From Poecilobothrus nobilitatus (lineage: Eukaryota > Arthropoda > Insecta > Diptera > Dolichopodidae), in assembly GCA_947095535.1 (NCBI GenBank), contig OX352772.1:186018035-186082034 (forward strand): a stretch of 64,000 nt of DNA, read 5' to 3'. Of this stretch, positions 1 through 11,466 are shown one piece after another (position 1 is the stretch's first letter; the number at the start of each line of letters is the position of its first letter). Both the position numbers and the translations under genes were made by a program. The notes beneath the pieces are model-generated. The model saw only the letters and a list, made by a program, of their open reading frames with translations, was not told the DNA's origin and made no database searches.

Positions 1-234
1 AAATATATTTCTACATACCTATTTCAATAACAAAACTTTTAAAATTATGGAGTTTGCCACCTCCAAACGCTCTCTAAACAAATTATCGAAACGCAACTTG
101 ATATTTATTTAGTTTAACTCAAGCATTTTTAAAATATATTTTTAAGATTAAAATTAAGTTGCAAACAATTTACAATTTATTTCTGTTTACATAGACAAAA
201 TTAATTACATTTATAGTTATAATTACATATTACT

Positions 235-425
235 CGGGGCCTCGGTGGCCTAGTGGGTAAGAGCGTATAAAATACGCTGCAAACACCGAGGCAGTGTGAG
301 TTCGAATTCCACACACGTCGTAAGAGTTATTCCTCCTTACGACATTTACAGCCACGCGTGAACATGAAGGGCTGTAATTTCCTGTCAACATTTATGTCTC
401 AGAGAAATGCATTAAAAAAAAATAA
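235..425 (+). mobile_element. tRNA-derived SINE-like element
   Basis: The stretch has an RNA polymerase III A box (TGGCCTAGTGG, 246-256) and, 43 bases on, a B-box-like AGTTCGAATTCC (299-310) with one extra base compared with the GGTTCGAATCC consensus. An unrelated tail follows, containing a perfect 8-bp hairpin (317-324 with 336-343), and the element ends in an A-rich run near 412-424. Head, body and A tail in this order are the usual SINE layout. No acceptor stem closes the head into a tRNA cloverleaf, so I do not call a tRNA gene. No convincing target-site duplication is visible. The partner LINE is unknown. Confidence 0.6.
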
Positions 426-494
426 AATTACCCATTACATAGTTGAAATAACATAAGAATTGAAAAAGAGAAGCAAAAGAAAATTAAAAATTTG

Positions 495-1307
495 ATGGTT
501 GATTGATAATTTTACGTTTTAAATTGTCTTTTGATTGGTTGAGATCAAAGAATGATTTAAATTTATTACCCATCAATAGCATTCTGTCCATTGGTTCGCT
601 TGTGCTGTAGTTAGTTCTGTGATGTGTAGTTAAGATCATGTTAGAAAATCTGAGGCGGGAATTAGTGTTAAAGTTAATTTTATTTGAAATTGTAGGTGCA
701 ATAATGTTCCCATTTACTATTTCAGTTACATAAACTACATCAGCTTTCTCTCTCCTAACTTTTAGGGTGTATGGGTGAATTAAGTTTAATCTATTTTTAT
801 AGGGAGGTAAAATTACGGAGTCGTTTTAACGTAAATTTCTTAAGGCAAAACGTATAAAGGTTTTTTGAATTGATTCAATTCTATTCACATGGATTTGATA
901 GAAAGGGAACCATACTTGACCAGCTTATTCTAAGTTACGATTAACGAGACTGGTATAAAGTAATTTTAGTATGTGCGGATCCTTAAATTCTTTAGTCCGC
1001 CGTTTAACAATGCCGAGCATTGAGATTGATTTATGGATAATAGTTTCGTAAGTGCTTTAAAGTTTAGTTTACTATCAAAGAGAATACCAAGATCTTTTAT
1101 GGAATCTGCTCTAGTTAAGTTACTATTGTTAAGAGAATAAGTGAAATTAAAATTATTGGAACGACGAGAAAAAGTCACGTGTACACATTTAGTAACATTC
1201 AGAAGAAAATTATTTATGGTGCACAAGAAAAAAAAAAATATTAAGATTAAATTGCAGTAAGTTAGCATCTTCCATAGAAGTAATCTTTTCATATCATCAG
1301 CATACAC
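495..1307 (-). pseudogene. LINE reverse transcriptase, C-terminal part (Jockey-like), broken
   Basis: Read on the minus strand, the segment opens with the RT catalytic motif YADD (1293-1304) and continues with the downstream RT block containing FLLNVTKC, VTFSRR and DSIKDLGILFDSKLNF. Further down (about 520-770), in another frame, come TLKVRREKADVVY, THHRTNYSTSEPMDRML and a short lysine-rich end, the normal carboxyl end of Jockey/CR1-type ORF2 proteins. The frame changes at least once, so it is dead. Upstream RT motifs and the endonuclease are absent, and the fragment begins abruptly at its YADD motif, next to an oppositely oriented RT fragment. Confidence 0.75.
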
Positions 1308-1324
1308 TTCAATATCACTATGAT

Positions 1325-1460
1325 TAATAAAATGTATGCTGATGATACTATGATTAAACTTCTTTTTTGATTTTTAATATGTACAATATAATTTGGTTAC
1401 GAAGAAGTTTTAATATTAGCCAACATAATAAATGTAGTTTAGAATTGAATAATTACTTAA
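1325..1460 (+). pseudogene. LINE RT fragment, plus strand, head-to-head with the previous one
   Basis: The plus strand encodes NKMYADDTMIKLLF with the RT catalytic YADD at 1335-1346, then after a frameshift FNISQHNKCSLELNNYLK (from 1409). That second peptide matches the helix after the catalytic motif in many LINE RTs. The two YADD codon runs (1293-1304 minus, 1335-1346 plus) form an inverted repeat only 30 bp apart. Only about 45 codons remain. Family cannot be assigned. Confidence 0.55.
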
Positions 1461-1767
1461 AATTTTTTTTTTTTTTTATATGAATTAAATTTTTTATGTA
1501 AATTTTTGTTTAAAATATTTTTTTTAGAATTACATTGAATTAATAAATTCACATAATATGTATATTATACCCATACAATTAGAAAGATAATTGATAGAAA
1601 TTTGCAATAATATTTAATATGTAATTATATTATATAAGATTGAAATAAATGTATGTTAGTTTAGTGATATTGCGGCTCTGAAGATGACAGCTAGATGCTG
1701 TTGAAATTGCAATTCGCATAAATAAATAAAAATTTTTTGAAACTCAATAAATGGTATTGTTCTTTTA
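1461..1767. other. AT-rich non-coding, possible retroelement 3' end
   Basis: No coding frame is visible. At 1675-1735 there is a less AT-rich run (gcggctctgaagatgacagc, then ctgttgaaattgcaattcgc) leading into an A-rich tail. It resembles the short 'ctgaagatg...gaaa' tails of some insect retroelements, so it may be an orphan 3' end. This is weak evidence. Confidence 0.25.
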
Positions 1768-2034
1768 TTAATAAAAACATAGATAGTCAATATTTAATAG
1801 GTTGTTCCAATCTGAAGTGAAGATTAGGTCAAGGTGTTTACCTTGAAAATTAGGTATAGTAGAAATTTGTTGTAAATTATATATATTGATATTATCTATA
1901 AATGAGATTTCTAATTCACTAGAAATACTTTTAGCAATAATAAATGACTCCTCGTCATGTTTATCCCATCTTAAATTTGAGAGATTAAAATCACCAAAAA
2001 TTATAATTTCGTCTGAATCACTATTTACTAACAT
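1768..2034 (-). pseudogene. LINE endonuclease (EEP/APE-type) fragment
   Basis: The minus-strand product has IIIFGDFNLSNLRWD early on and KHLDLIFTSDW near its end. These are the conserved GDFN and LDL(I/V)FT blocks of the endonuclease/exonuclease/phosphatase domain carried at the start of ORF2 in Jockey- and CR1-type LINEs, which nicks the genomic target. About 88 residues remain of a domain of roughly 220. The flanking RT and the first half of the nuclease are missing. Its sequence differs from the endonuclease of the LINE at 2.3-5.2 kb, so it is a separate family. Confidence 0.65.
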
Positions 2035-2335
2035 TTTACATTGACGCTTGTTCTGTCAACTTTACAATAGGGGGAGACAACGGGTCCATTAAGGATGCAA
2101 TATAAGCCACAGGGGTGGTATATGAATGAGTAGTAGAGCAGGTTAAAGATGATGAAGACTGAGATTTTGGTTGAGCTAGTAGAGTTTGTAAGGTGTGTCA
2201 TAGAGCAATTTATATTTGGCAGAGGTCGCGATTTGGGTTGAACAAAACCTGGTGATTGGGTTGAACAAAACCTAAGCCTGCAAATGTGGATGGAAGTTGA
2301 GTTGAAGCTGAGCATGAATGTGAAATTACTGGTTT
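2035..2335. other. Unassigned segment with a short tandem repeat
   Basis: No recognisable gene. A frame of 95 codons is open on the minus strand but has no domain I know. The block at 2231-2272 is a two-copy direct repeat (ttgggttgaacaaaacct twice, about 21 bp apart), which partly explains the open frame. Confidence 0.3.
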
Positions 2336-4060
2336 AATAGTTTAATTGGATTGGAGGTTATACTTAATAAATCGTTTATAAATATTAGGAAAAGTGTCGT
2401 GGAGAGAACAGATCCTTGCCACCAGCATTAATTTTGAATTGGTCTGAAGGGTAACCATCAACCAGTACACGAATTGAACGATTTGAAAGAAAATCTCCAA
2501 TACATTTTACAAATACAACTTTCAAAAGTTTTAAAAATATCCAAAGCGACAACATCAGGCTGCACAGAATTGTGGAGGCTGATGTTGAGCCTTTCGCAGA
2601 GGCTTGTCATGAGAACACCTGTTGACCGATGGGTTCGTAACCCATTCATTCGTAATATTCGTGCGCAATAGTAGAACCCATATTTGTTCGCAATAGTAGA
2701 AAGAGCATTTCTAAGAACTGTGGTAATAATGCCATCTGTGATAATAATGCTGACTTTTTTGTGTCTAAAATTTTAAAAGCTTTAAGAACTGCACGAGTTC
2801 TGAATGAAATTCTACCTAAAGAGCAGTTAATTTCAGGAAGAATACATGGTCTTTGTGTTGACTGGGGCCGCCACTTTTACCGTTAAGGCTCTTAGAAAAC
2901 GTCCAAAACGATTTGCAATTTTTGGGAAGATGCAAAAGATGCCTTCTTAACCGACTGTTATGCAAGAACTTTTGCTTGTTGATAACTCTCCTACACCTGC
3001 TTCTGATGCCGATATAGCTCGCCCTATCAGGTTCGGTCCTATCACTGTTGTAGGTTTGAAAAGCTTCCTCCTTTTTAGATATTGCATTAGCACAAATGCG
3101 ATAAAACCAAGATCTGGGTGACCTTTTAATATTTTTCATAGAGTGAAGTATGTAGGCTCTCATCCCTAGAAGAATTATTTCACTAATCGCATTGGTTGCA
3201 AAGTCAATATTTTTGTTGCTAAAGCTTTAAAAAATTCATTTGAACCTTCCCAGTTAGCATGGCTATAACGACATACTATTTTTTTGGGACAGGCCTTTGA
3301 GTGATCTGAATGCTCAGCTCGAAGCTAGTAGTACTCAATCAGTGGTTGGACCAACCAAGAGGAGAGCTAACTGAGATCTTATATTTCTCAGGGTGTGTTG
3401 TCAGAAACATGTCCAGGAGATTTCTTGGTCTTCACGGTCAGGAATTCTTTTTGGATTTTGAACAAGTTGAGTAAGATGAAATAATGAAGCGAAAAGCTCA
3501 ACTTGTTTCCCAATTAAATTTTGACTGAAAAGAATTGTCATTGGAGTAGTGGAGCCTGTTTCTGTTAGGGACATTGAAATCACCAGTCACAACAATTTCA
3601 GATTCTGGGCTTAATTCCAAAATTTCATTAATCTGACTGGTGAGATTTTCAATTTCCGAAGTAGACTCCAGTTCACTAGAGTTTGGAGACCTTTATAAAA
3701 AACCTAAATGCAGTGAAACATTTGGTTGGAACGCTTATATTTTTGGAGAACGTTGTAAGCGACATCATTTCTAATATAAAAAGTGGACCCCCCAATGGAA
3801 TGCAGAAAATGAGAGACAAACTAGTAATTGGCAACGACGAAGTTGTCGTCTTCGCCAATCACCTGGGTCTCACATAATCCTAATATTGCTGGTTTTACTG
3901 AATTAAGATTGTTTTGTACGGCAAGAAAATTCCCCTGTAAGCCACGGAAATTGCAAAAATATACGGAAAAATTGGCAATGATTAATAACAACAATGGTTG
4001 GAAAATATATAAATAAAAAAAAAGAATACAAAAAACCAAAAGATTCAAGTAGGTGTGGTG
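2336..4060 (-). pseudogene. LINE ORF2: endonuclease plus N-terminal RT (CR1/L2-like), broken, 3' truncated
   Basis: On the minus strand this runs from an EEP endonuclease into a reverse transcriptase. In order: FRGLQGNFLAVQ and LCETQV (near 3890-3990), GDFN (3573-3584), LTQLVQNPKRIPDRED and LDMFLTTHPEKYK (3400-3480), the linker with SHANWEGSNEFFK (3230-3270) and KSFWTFSKSLNG (about 2880-2920), then the RT blocks ALDIFKTF (near 2545) and QGSVLS (2401-2418). It stops before the catalytic YADD. At least three frame changes are visible, so it is a dead copy. ORF1 with a PHD finger lies directly upstream (4,199-5,230), the usual order. The part right of 3,409 belongs to the triplicated unit; the part left of it is single copy. 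Confidence 0.75.
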
Positions 4061-4198
4061 TTTAAAGTAGTAAAAAAAAAGAGAAAAAAATTTTATTTTT
4101 ACTTCTTTCCCTTCCCTTCCCTCCCCAATTTAACACACAAAGAGTAAATTAATAATCAATAATTAGCACTTAATTACCAATTAATTAATATTAAAAGA

Positions 4199-5230
4199 TT
4201 AACAATCAATATTAATAAATAAATGTTTGTATGTAGTTGCTGAACTCAGGTTGGCATTTATACAGTTCAGCTTCGAAACCCGCTTGTTCCATTCATCGAC
4301 AGACCAAACTTTAGTTCCAAATTTTTGAGTTGTTTGATTTCCACCTGTTTCAGATTTTTCATTTAATGGTTTACACTTATTTGCGACAACTTCTATTTCA
4401 GGATTAATTACACTTGGTATTTTTCTCAATTCACTCAGTTCAATCATTGTTTTATTGAATTGTGAATTAAGCGAAGTAAATTGTTCTTTTAACTCTGCAT
4501 TCAATTTATTTATAGAATTTTGTTCTAATTGTGAGTTAATTTAATCGAGTTTAGACTTAAATTCAATGCAGCAGCAATTTTTTTTATCTTTTTTAGATGT
4601 CGTCAAGTTTTTTTCATGAGAATTTTTTCATTAAATTGCTGTTTGAAGTCTCATTTGTAATATTTTTTTCAGTTGCAACTTCTTTTTTTTTAATTCACTT
4701 AACTGTAACAAAGTTAAATTTAGTTTAACCTTGGCTTCTTCTTTATTGTTATTATTATTTTTTAGTCTTCGAACAATTAAAAATTTAAATTCAGCCATGT
4801 TATATGCAACATCATTCTTAAAATCGGAAACAGTATCGGTAGTGGAGCTAATATGTCATCTAATAAATTTATATCATCAATACTTTGACACGAATCCAAC
4901 AAGACATTGTTAGTATTATCAATTACCTTTATTGCTTTGCTTAATATTTTGTATTTGATCATCTTTAATGACATGCAAGCTTGTTAAATTTTCCTTGTTG
5001 ATTTTAACCAATACATCATGGAAATTAAGGCAATCATCGCATACGAAGTTATTACAAAGTCTAGCAGAGTACCAATTTCTTTCTAAACCCACACAAGTTC
5101 CATGCAGTTTTTTTCCACAGAAACCTTTGCATTTCAAAAAATCCAGTTTCGCGTCATGGTTACCGCACGTCATATGAGCACATTTAAATGCGGAAAAATC
5201 ATTATTTACTGCAATATTTTTAAGTGACAT
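4199..5230 (-). pseudogene. LINE ORF1 with N-terminal PHD-type zinc finger (tandem unit 1)
   Basis: Starts at the ATG whose complement is at 5228-5230 (MSLKNIAVNN). The first 75 residues hold a Cys/His cluster: CAHMTC, KCKGFCGKKLHGTC, then LCNNFVCDDC, which fits the C4HC3 order of a PHD finger. PHD fingers in ORF1 of CR1-like LINEs are established. The frame is then broken near 4,920, but downstream remnants in other frames (asparagine/lysine-rich, then LKEQFTSLNSQFNKTMIELSELRK) look like a coiled-coil. The final 100 residues to 4,199 are open in one frame. The ORF1 product would normally bind the element RNA. Copies at 7,843-8,874 and 11,467-12,498 share the same breaks, so inactivation preceded the triplication. 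Confidence 0.65.
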
Positions 5231-6923
5231 TGTAACAAAAAAAAAAATCCGGACAAAACAAAATTATTAAATAAGAATAAAAAAAAAATGTATTATTAAC
5301 ACACTTTTATTACCTAACAAACAAAACAATAACAATAATACAAATGCAAAAGCAAAAGTGAGTAAATTTATAAGAAATATAATTTGGCACACTAATTAAA
5401 CTGTTACTTTAAAGTTTAATTGTTATTAAATTTTTCTTATTGTAATTTTGTGTTTTTTTCTTATATATAATATTACTCTATGTTTTTAGAATGATTCACT
5501 AAATACTTAATTAAAAAAATTAAAATTAAAACAAAGAAAAAGAGTAAAAGTACGCTAATAAAAAACGTATTTACTATACTAACTATAACTGATGAATGAT
5601 ATTGTATCCAACTCTGAAGTGCATACTACTTACATTTACCATATATATTCCAACAAGAAAATAAAAAGGCAAAATAAATGTATGAGAAATAAAATATGAA
5701 AATTGTTTTTTTATTAAAATTCTTGTTTTAGTTTCGTATTTGTAGCCTCTGGTTAAGCAATTTGCCAATATATATCATACTTATTGTATACCGTTAAAAA
5801 GAATGTGAACGGTCCTTTCTAACGGTATAATAATAAATATAGAGTGTCTTTGAAAATTTCACATGTATTGTAATTTTTTTTTTAAACTTGGATTTTTTTT
5901 TTAAATTCTCATTTGTAACTGCAATATCTCAGAAACGGTAGTACCGATTAAGATGAAACAAGATGTATATTAACGAAAGTATTATGCTCTAAAATATTAT
6001 AGAAAATGATTCCAGTTTATTGTCTTACGGGCAAAATATAACCGTATAATTAAAATAGTACTAAATGTTAAGAAAGTTTTGTAATGCATTTTTCTGCTAC
6101 TAGATGGCGGCATCGGTACTAATGTCGTATATATTCGGAAACCTGGCGGTATAAAGCACCGTTACATGGTGACTTCATCTAAATCGATGATCACCCCTCT
6201 ACGGAATTATATCCTAATAATGAGTCCCACAACCAATTCCCCTCCGAGGCCACATGCTGGGAGTTATGATATTTTTATGATTGTTTCTTTGCATACAAAC
6301 AAGTGTCATGCGCAAAGTAATCGCCAAGTTTCATTTTGAAACATCCCATTTTTGAACGAAAAACAACACTAAAACGAAGCATGAAACCGGATAATTAACA
6401 TAAGAGAGGATTATTGCTTAGTGCGAACGCTAAAGAAAACTAATTAGTAGTAAATTAAAAAACTAAAATAAATAATTAAATAGAAATATGTATAATTATG
6501 TTATTTATTACATACGATTTAAAAATATGTAAAATAATTTTTTAACATATCTTGAACAAGTCAAGGTGACTCTAAAAAATTTGTCAAGGAAAACTAGCGC
6601 AACTTCAAATCATATTCACAAGAATATTGTATAAAACCGAAATGTTAACAACAAAAACTATTGCGCAAATATATCTGGCTAGAGTTATAATATTTTGAAT
6701 AACGAGTTTCAATACATTATAAAGTTATAATATAACAATATGATACGAAACATACTAAGAGTATACTAAAGGTATATTATTAGTAATTGTCAATTTGTTA
6801 ATTATTAACAAGCAATACTAGAGTTTAATATTTAGAGTAATTATTAAGAGAAAAATATACTTTTACAGTAATATTTAATTTTGTTAGTAAAATAATAATT
6901 AGTAGCATTCTAATTGTATTATA
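5231..6923. repeat. Non-coding part of tandem unit 1 (LINE 5' UTR plus repeat R1)
   Basis: No gene. From 5,231 to about 5,780 it is the AT-rich upstream region of the PHD LINE. At 5,785-5,828 a perfect 10-bp inverted pair, tataccgtta / taacggtata, resembles the head of DINE-1/Helentron-like elements. From about 5,990 to 6,720 lies repeat R1 (contains ctactagatggcggcatcgg), which recurs at 9,650-10,340, 13,270-13,985 and, with internal deletions, at 16,916-17,286. The R1 function is unknown; recurrence outside the array shows that it is an independent dispersed repeat. Confidence 0.6.
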
Positions 6924-7692
6924 TTAAGTATTGCTAAAACAATATTTTAATTTACGTTTTAAAACTAATTTATTGTCAGAAACTACAATACAGTAAGAGG
7001 AAGTATTAATCGCACGCAACATTCTTGTAATAGGTTCAATCATACCATAATCATGTCCAGGAGATTTCTTGGTCTTCACGGTCAGGAATTCTTTTTGGAT
7101 TTTGAACAAGTTGAGTAAGATGAAATAATGAAGCGAAAAGCTCAACTTGTTTCCCAATTAAATTTTGACTGAAAAGAATTGTCATTGGAGTAGTGGAGCC
7201 TGTTTCTGTTAGGGACATTGAAATCACCAGCCACAACAATTTCAGATTCTGGGCTTAATTCCAAAATTTCATTAATCTGATTGGTGAGATTTTCAATTTC
7301 CGAAGTAGACTCCAGTTCATTAGAGTTTGGAGACCTTTATAAAAAACCTAAATGCAGTGAAACATTTGGTTGGAACGCTTATATTTTTGGAGAACGTTGT
7401 AAGCGACATCATTTCTAATATAAAAAGTGGACCCCCCAATGGAATGCACAAAATGAGAGACAAAGTAGTAATTGGCAACGACGAAGTTGTCGTCTTCGCC
7501 AATCACCTGGGTCTCACATAATCCTAATATTGCTGGTTTTACTGAATTAAAATTGTTTTGCACGGCAAGAAAATTCCCCTGTAGACCACGAAAATTGCAA
7601 AAATATACGGAAAAATTGGAAATGATTAATAACAACAATGGTTGGAAAATATATAAATAAAAAAAAAGAATACAAAAAACCAAAAGATTCAA
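6924..7692 (-). pseudogene. Composite LINE: endonuclease half joined to an RT tail at the unit 1/2 junction
   Basis: On the minus strand an endonuclease N-terminal half (7,692 to 7,053, with NFRGLQGNFLAVQ, LCETQV and GDFN at 7217-7228) runs straight into the last part of an RT (7,052 to 6,924), with DYGMIEPITRML and KLVLKRKLKYCF. The whole RT core is missing between them. The join coincides exactly with the tandem-duplication junction, so the fusion is best explained as a by-product of the duplication rather than a retrotransposed deletion derivative. The endonuclease part has the same frameshift after GDFN as unit 1. Confidence 0.65.
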
Positions 7693-7842
7693 GTAGGTGT
7701 GGTGTTTAAAGTAGCAAAAAAAAAGAGAAAAAAAATTTATTTTTACTTCTTTCCCTTCCCTTCCCTCCCCAATTTAACACACAAAGAGTAAATTAATAAT
7801 CAATAATTAGCACTTAATTATCAATTAATTAATATTAAAAGA

Positions 7843-8874
7843 TTAACAGTCAATATTAATAAATAAATGTTTGTATGTAGTTGCTGAACTCAGGTTGGCA
7901 TTTATACAGTTCAGCTTCGAAACCCGCTTGTTCCATTCATCGACAGACCAAACTTTAGTTCCAAATTTTTGAGTTTTTTGATTTCCACCTGTTTCAGATT
8001 TTTCATTTAATGGTTTACAGTTATTTGCGACAACTTCTATTTCAGGATTAATTACACTTGGTATTTTTCTCAATTCACTCAGTTCAATCATTGTTTTATT
8101 GAATTGTGAATTAAGCGAAGTAAATTGATCTTTTAACTCTGCATTCAATTTATTTATAGAATTTTGTTCTAATTGTGAGTTAAATTAATCGAGTTTAGAC
8201 TTAAATTCAATGCAGCAGCAATTTTTTTTTATCTTTTTAGATGTCGTCAAGTTTTTTTCATGAGAATTTTTTCATTAAATTGCTGTTTGAAGTCTCATTT
8301 GTATTATTTTTTTCAGTTGCAACTTCTTTTTTTTTAATTCACTTAGCTGTAACAAAGTTAAATTTAGTTTAACCTTGGCTTCTTCGTTATTGTTATTATT
8401 ATTTTTTAATCTTCGAACAATTAAAAATTTAAATTCAGCCATGTTATATGCAACATCATTCTTAAAATCGGGAACAGTATCGGTAGTGGAGCTAATATGT
8501 CATCTAATAAATTTATATCATCAATACTTTGACACAAATCCAACAAGACATTGTTAGTATTATCAATTACCTTTATTGCTTTGCTTAATATTTTGTATTT
8601 GATCATCTTTAATGACATGCAAGCTTGTTAAATTTTCCTTGTTGATTTTAACCAATATATCATGGAAATTAAGGCAATCATCGCATACGAAGTTATTACA
8701 AAGTCTAGCAGAGTACCAATTTCTTTCTAAACCCACACAAGTTCCATGCAGCTTTTTTCCACAGAAACCTTTGCATTTCAAAAAATCCAGTTTCGCGTCA
8801 TGGTTACCGCACGTCATATGAGCACATTTAAATGTGGAAAAATCATTGTTTACTGCAATATTTTTAAGTGACAT
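7843..8874 (-). pseudogene. LINE ORF1 with PHD finger (tandem unit 2)
   Basis: Second copy of the PHD-type ORF1, starting at the complement of 8872-8874. The Cys/His cluster is intact and the same later breaks are present as in unit 1. Unit-specific changes include K to D at residue 7 of the downstream MNAELK frame and a few others. An in-frame ATG eight codons further out exists here because the A-run upstream is shorter, but the start shared by all three units is the more likely original. Confidence 0.6.
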
Positions 8875-10547
8875 TGTAAAAAAAAAAAATCCGGACAAAA
8901 CAAAATTATTAAATAAGAATAAAAAAAAATTGTATTATTAACACACTTTTATTACCTAACAAACAAAACAATAACAATAATACAAATGCAAAAGCAAAAG
9001 TGAGTAAATTTATAAGAAATATAATTTGGCACACTAATTAAACTGTTACTTTAAAGTTTAATTGTTATTAAATTTTTCTTATTGTAATTTTGTGTTTTTT
9101 TCTTATATATAATATTACTCTATGTTTTTAGAATGATTCACTAAATACTTAATTAAAAAAATTAAAATTAAAACAAAGAAAAAGAGTAAAAGTACGCTAA
9201 TAAAAAACGTGTTTACTATAACTGATGAATGATATTGTATCCAACTCTGAAGTGCATACTACTTACATTTACCATACATATTCCAACAAGAAAATAAAAA
9301 GGCAAAATAAATGTATGAGAAATAAAATATGAAAATTGTTTTTTTTATTAAAATTCTTGTTTTAGTTTCGTATTTGTAGCCTCTGGTTAAGCTATTTGCC
9401 AATATATATCATACTTATTGTATACCGTTAAAAAGAATGTGAATGGTCCTTTCTAACGGTATAATAATAAATATAGAGTGTCTTTGAAAATTTCACATGT
9501 ATTGTAATTTTTTTTTTAAACTTGGATTTTTTTTTTAAATTCTCATTTGTAACTGCAATATCTCAGAAACGGTAGTACTGATTAAGATGAAACAAGATGT
9601 ATATTAACGAAAGTATTATGCTCTAAAATATTATAGAAAATGATTCCAGTTTATTGTCTTACGGGCAAAATATAACCGTATAATTAAAATAGTACTAAAT
9701 GTTAAGAAAGTTTTGTAATGCATTTTTCTGCTACTAGATGGCGGCATCGGTACTAATGTCGTATATATTCGGAAACCTGGCGGTATAAAGCACCGTTACA
9801 TGGTGACTTCATCTAAATCGATGATCACCCTTCTACGGAATTATATCCTAATAATGAGTCCCACAACCAATTCCCCTCCGAGGCCACATGCTGGGAGTTA
9901 TGATATTTTTATGATTGTTTCTTTGCATACAAACAAGTGTCATGCGCAAAGTAATCGCCAAGTTTCATTTTGAAACATCCTATTTTTCAACGAAAAACAG
10001 CACTAAAACGAAGTATGAAACCGGATAATTAACATAAGAAAGGATTATTGCTTAGTGCGAACGCTAAAGAAAACTAATTAGTAGTAAATTAAAAAACTAA
10101 AATAAATAATTAAATAGAAATATGTATAATTATGTTATTTATTACATACGATTTAAAAATATGTAAAATAATTTTTTAACATATCTTGAACAAGTCAAGG
10201 TGACTCTAAAAAATTTGTCAAGGAAAACTAGCGCAACTTTAAACCATATATTGTATAAAACCGAAGTGTTAACAACAAAAACTATTGCGCAAATATATCT
10301 GGCTAGAGTTATAATATTTTGAGTAACGAGTTTCAATACATTTTAAAGTTATAATATAACAATATGATACGAAACATACTAAGAGTATACTAAAGGTATA
10401 TTATTAGTAATTGTCAATTTGTTAATTATTAACAAGCAATACTAGAGTTTAATATTTAGAGTAATTATTAAGAGCAAAATATACTTTTACAGTAATATTT
10501 AATTTTGTTAGTAAAATAATAATTAGTAGCATTCTAATTGTATTATA
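8875..10547. repeat. Non-coding part of tandem unit 2
   Basis: Same content as 5,231-6,923 in unit 1. It carries two private deletions: about 9 bp near 9,215 and about 10 bp near 10,247, the main reason this unit is shorter. No gene is visible; an open stretch on the minus strand at 10,142-10,336 is in R1 and has no recognisable domain. Confidence 0.6.
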
Positions 10548-11316
10548 TTAAGTATTGCTAAAACAATATTTTAATTTACGTTTTAAAACTAATTTATTGT
10601 CAGAAACAACAATACAGTAAGAGGAAGTATTAATCGCACCCAACATTCTTGTAATAGGTTCAATCATACCATAATCATGTCCAGGAGATTTCTTGGTCTT
10701 CACGGTCAGGAATTCTTTTTGGATTTTGAACAAGTTGAGTAAGATGAAATAATGAAGCGAAAAGCTCAACTTGTTTCCCAATTAAATTTTGACTGAAAAG
10801 AATTGTCATTGGAGTAGTGGAGCCTGTTTCTGTTAGGGACATTGAAATCACCAGCCACAACAATTTCAGATTCTGGGCTTAATTCCAAAATTTCATTAAT
10901 CTGATTGGTGAGATTTTCAATTTCCGAAGTAGACTCCAGTTCACTAGAGTTTGGAGACCTTTATAAAAAACCTAAATGCAGTGAAACATTTGGTTGGAAC
11001 GCTTATATTTTTGGAGAACGTTGTAAGCGACATCATTTCTAATATAAAAAGTGGACCCCCCAATGGAATGCACAAAATGAGAGACAAACTAGTAATTGGC
11101 AACGACGAAGTTGTCGTCTTCGCCAATCACCTGGGTCTCACATAATCCTAATATTGCTGGTTTTACTGAATTAAGATTGTTTTGCACGGCAAGAAAATTC
11201 CCCTGTAGACCACGAAAATTGCAAAAATATACGGAAAAATTGGCAATGATTAATAACAACAATGGTTGGAAAATATATAAATAAAAAAAAAGAATACAAA
11301 AAACCAAAAGATTCAA
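10548..11316 (-). pseudogene. Composite LINE at the unit 2/3 junction
   Basis: Same arrangement as at 6,924-7,692: endonuclease half (11,316 to 10,677, GDFN at 10841-10852) joined at the duplication junction to the RT carboxyl tail (10,676 to 10,548). It differs from the first by single substitutions (for example MLGAIN in place of MLRAIN in the tail). Confidence 0.6.
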
Positions 11317-11466
11317 GTAGGTGTGGTGTTTAAAGTAGTAAAAAAAAAGAGAAAAAAATTTTATTTTTACTTCTTTCCCTTCCCTTCCCTCCCCAATTTA
11401 ACACACAAAGAGTAAATTAATAATCAATAATTAGCACTTAATTACCAATTAATTAATATTAAAAGA

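Noticed and set aside
246..310. tRNA gene
   Set aside because: A and B boxes are present but no acceptor, D or anticodon stems can be paired in cloverleaf form; SINE head is the better call.
3683..3877. Plus-strand frame with METFIKNLNAVKHLV, repeated in each tandem unit
   Set aside because: It is the antisense of the LINE endonuclease on the minus strand, and the minus strand carries the recognisable motifs.
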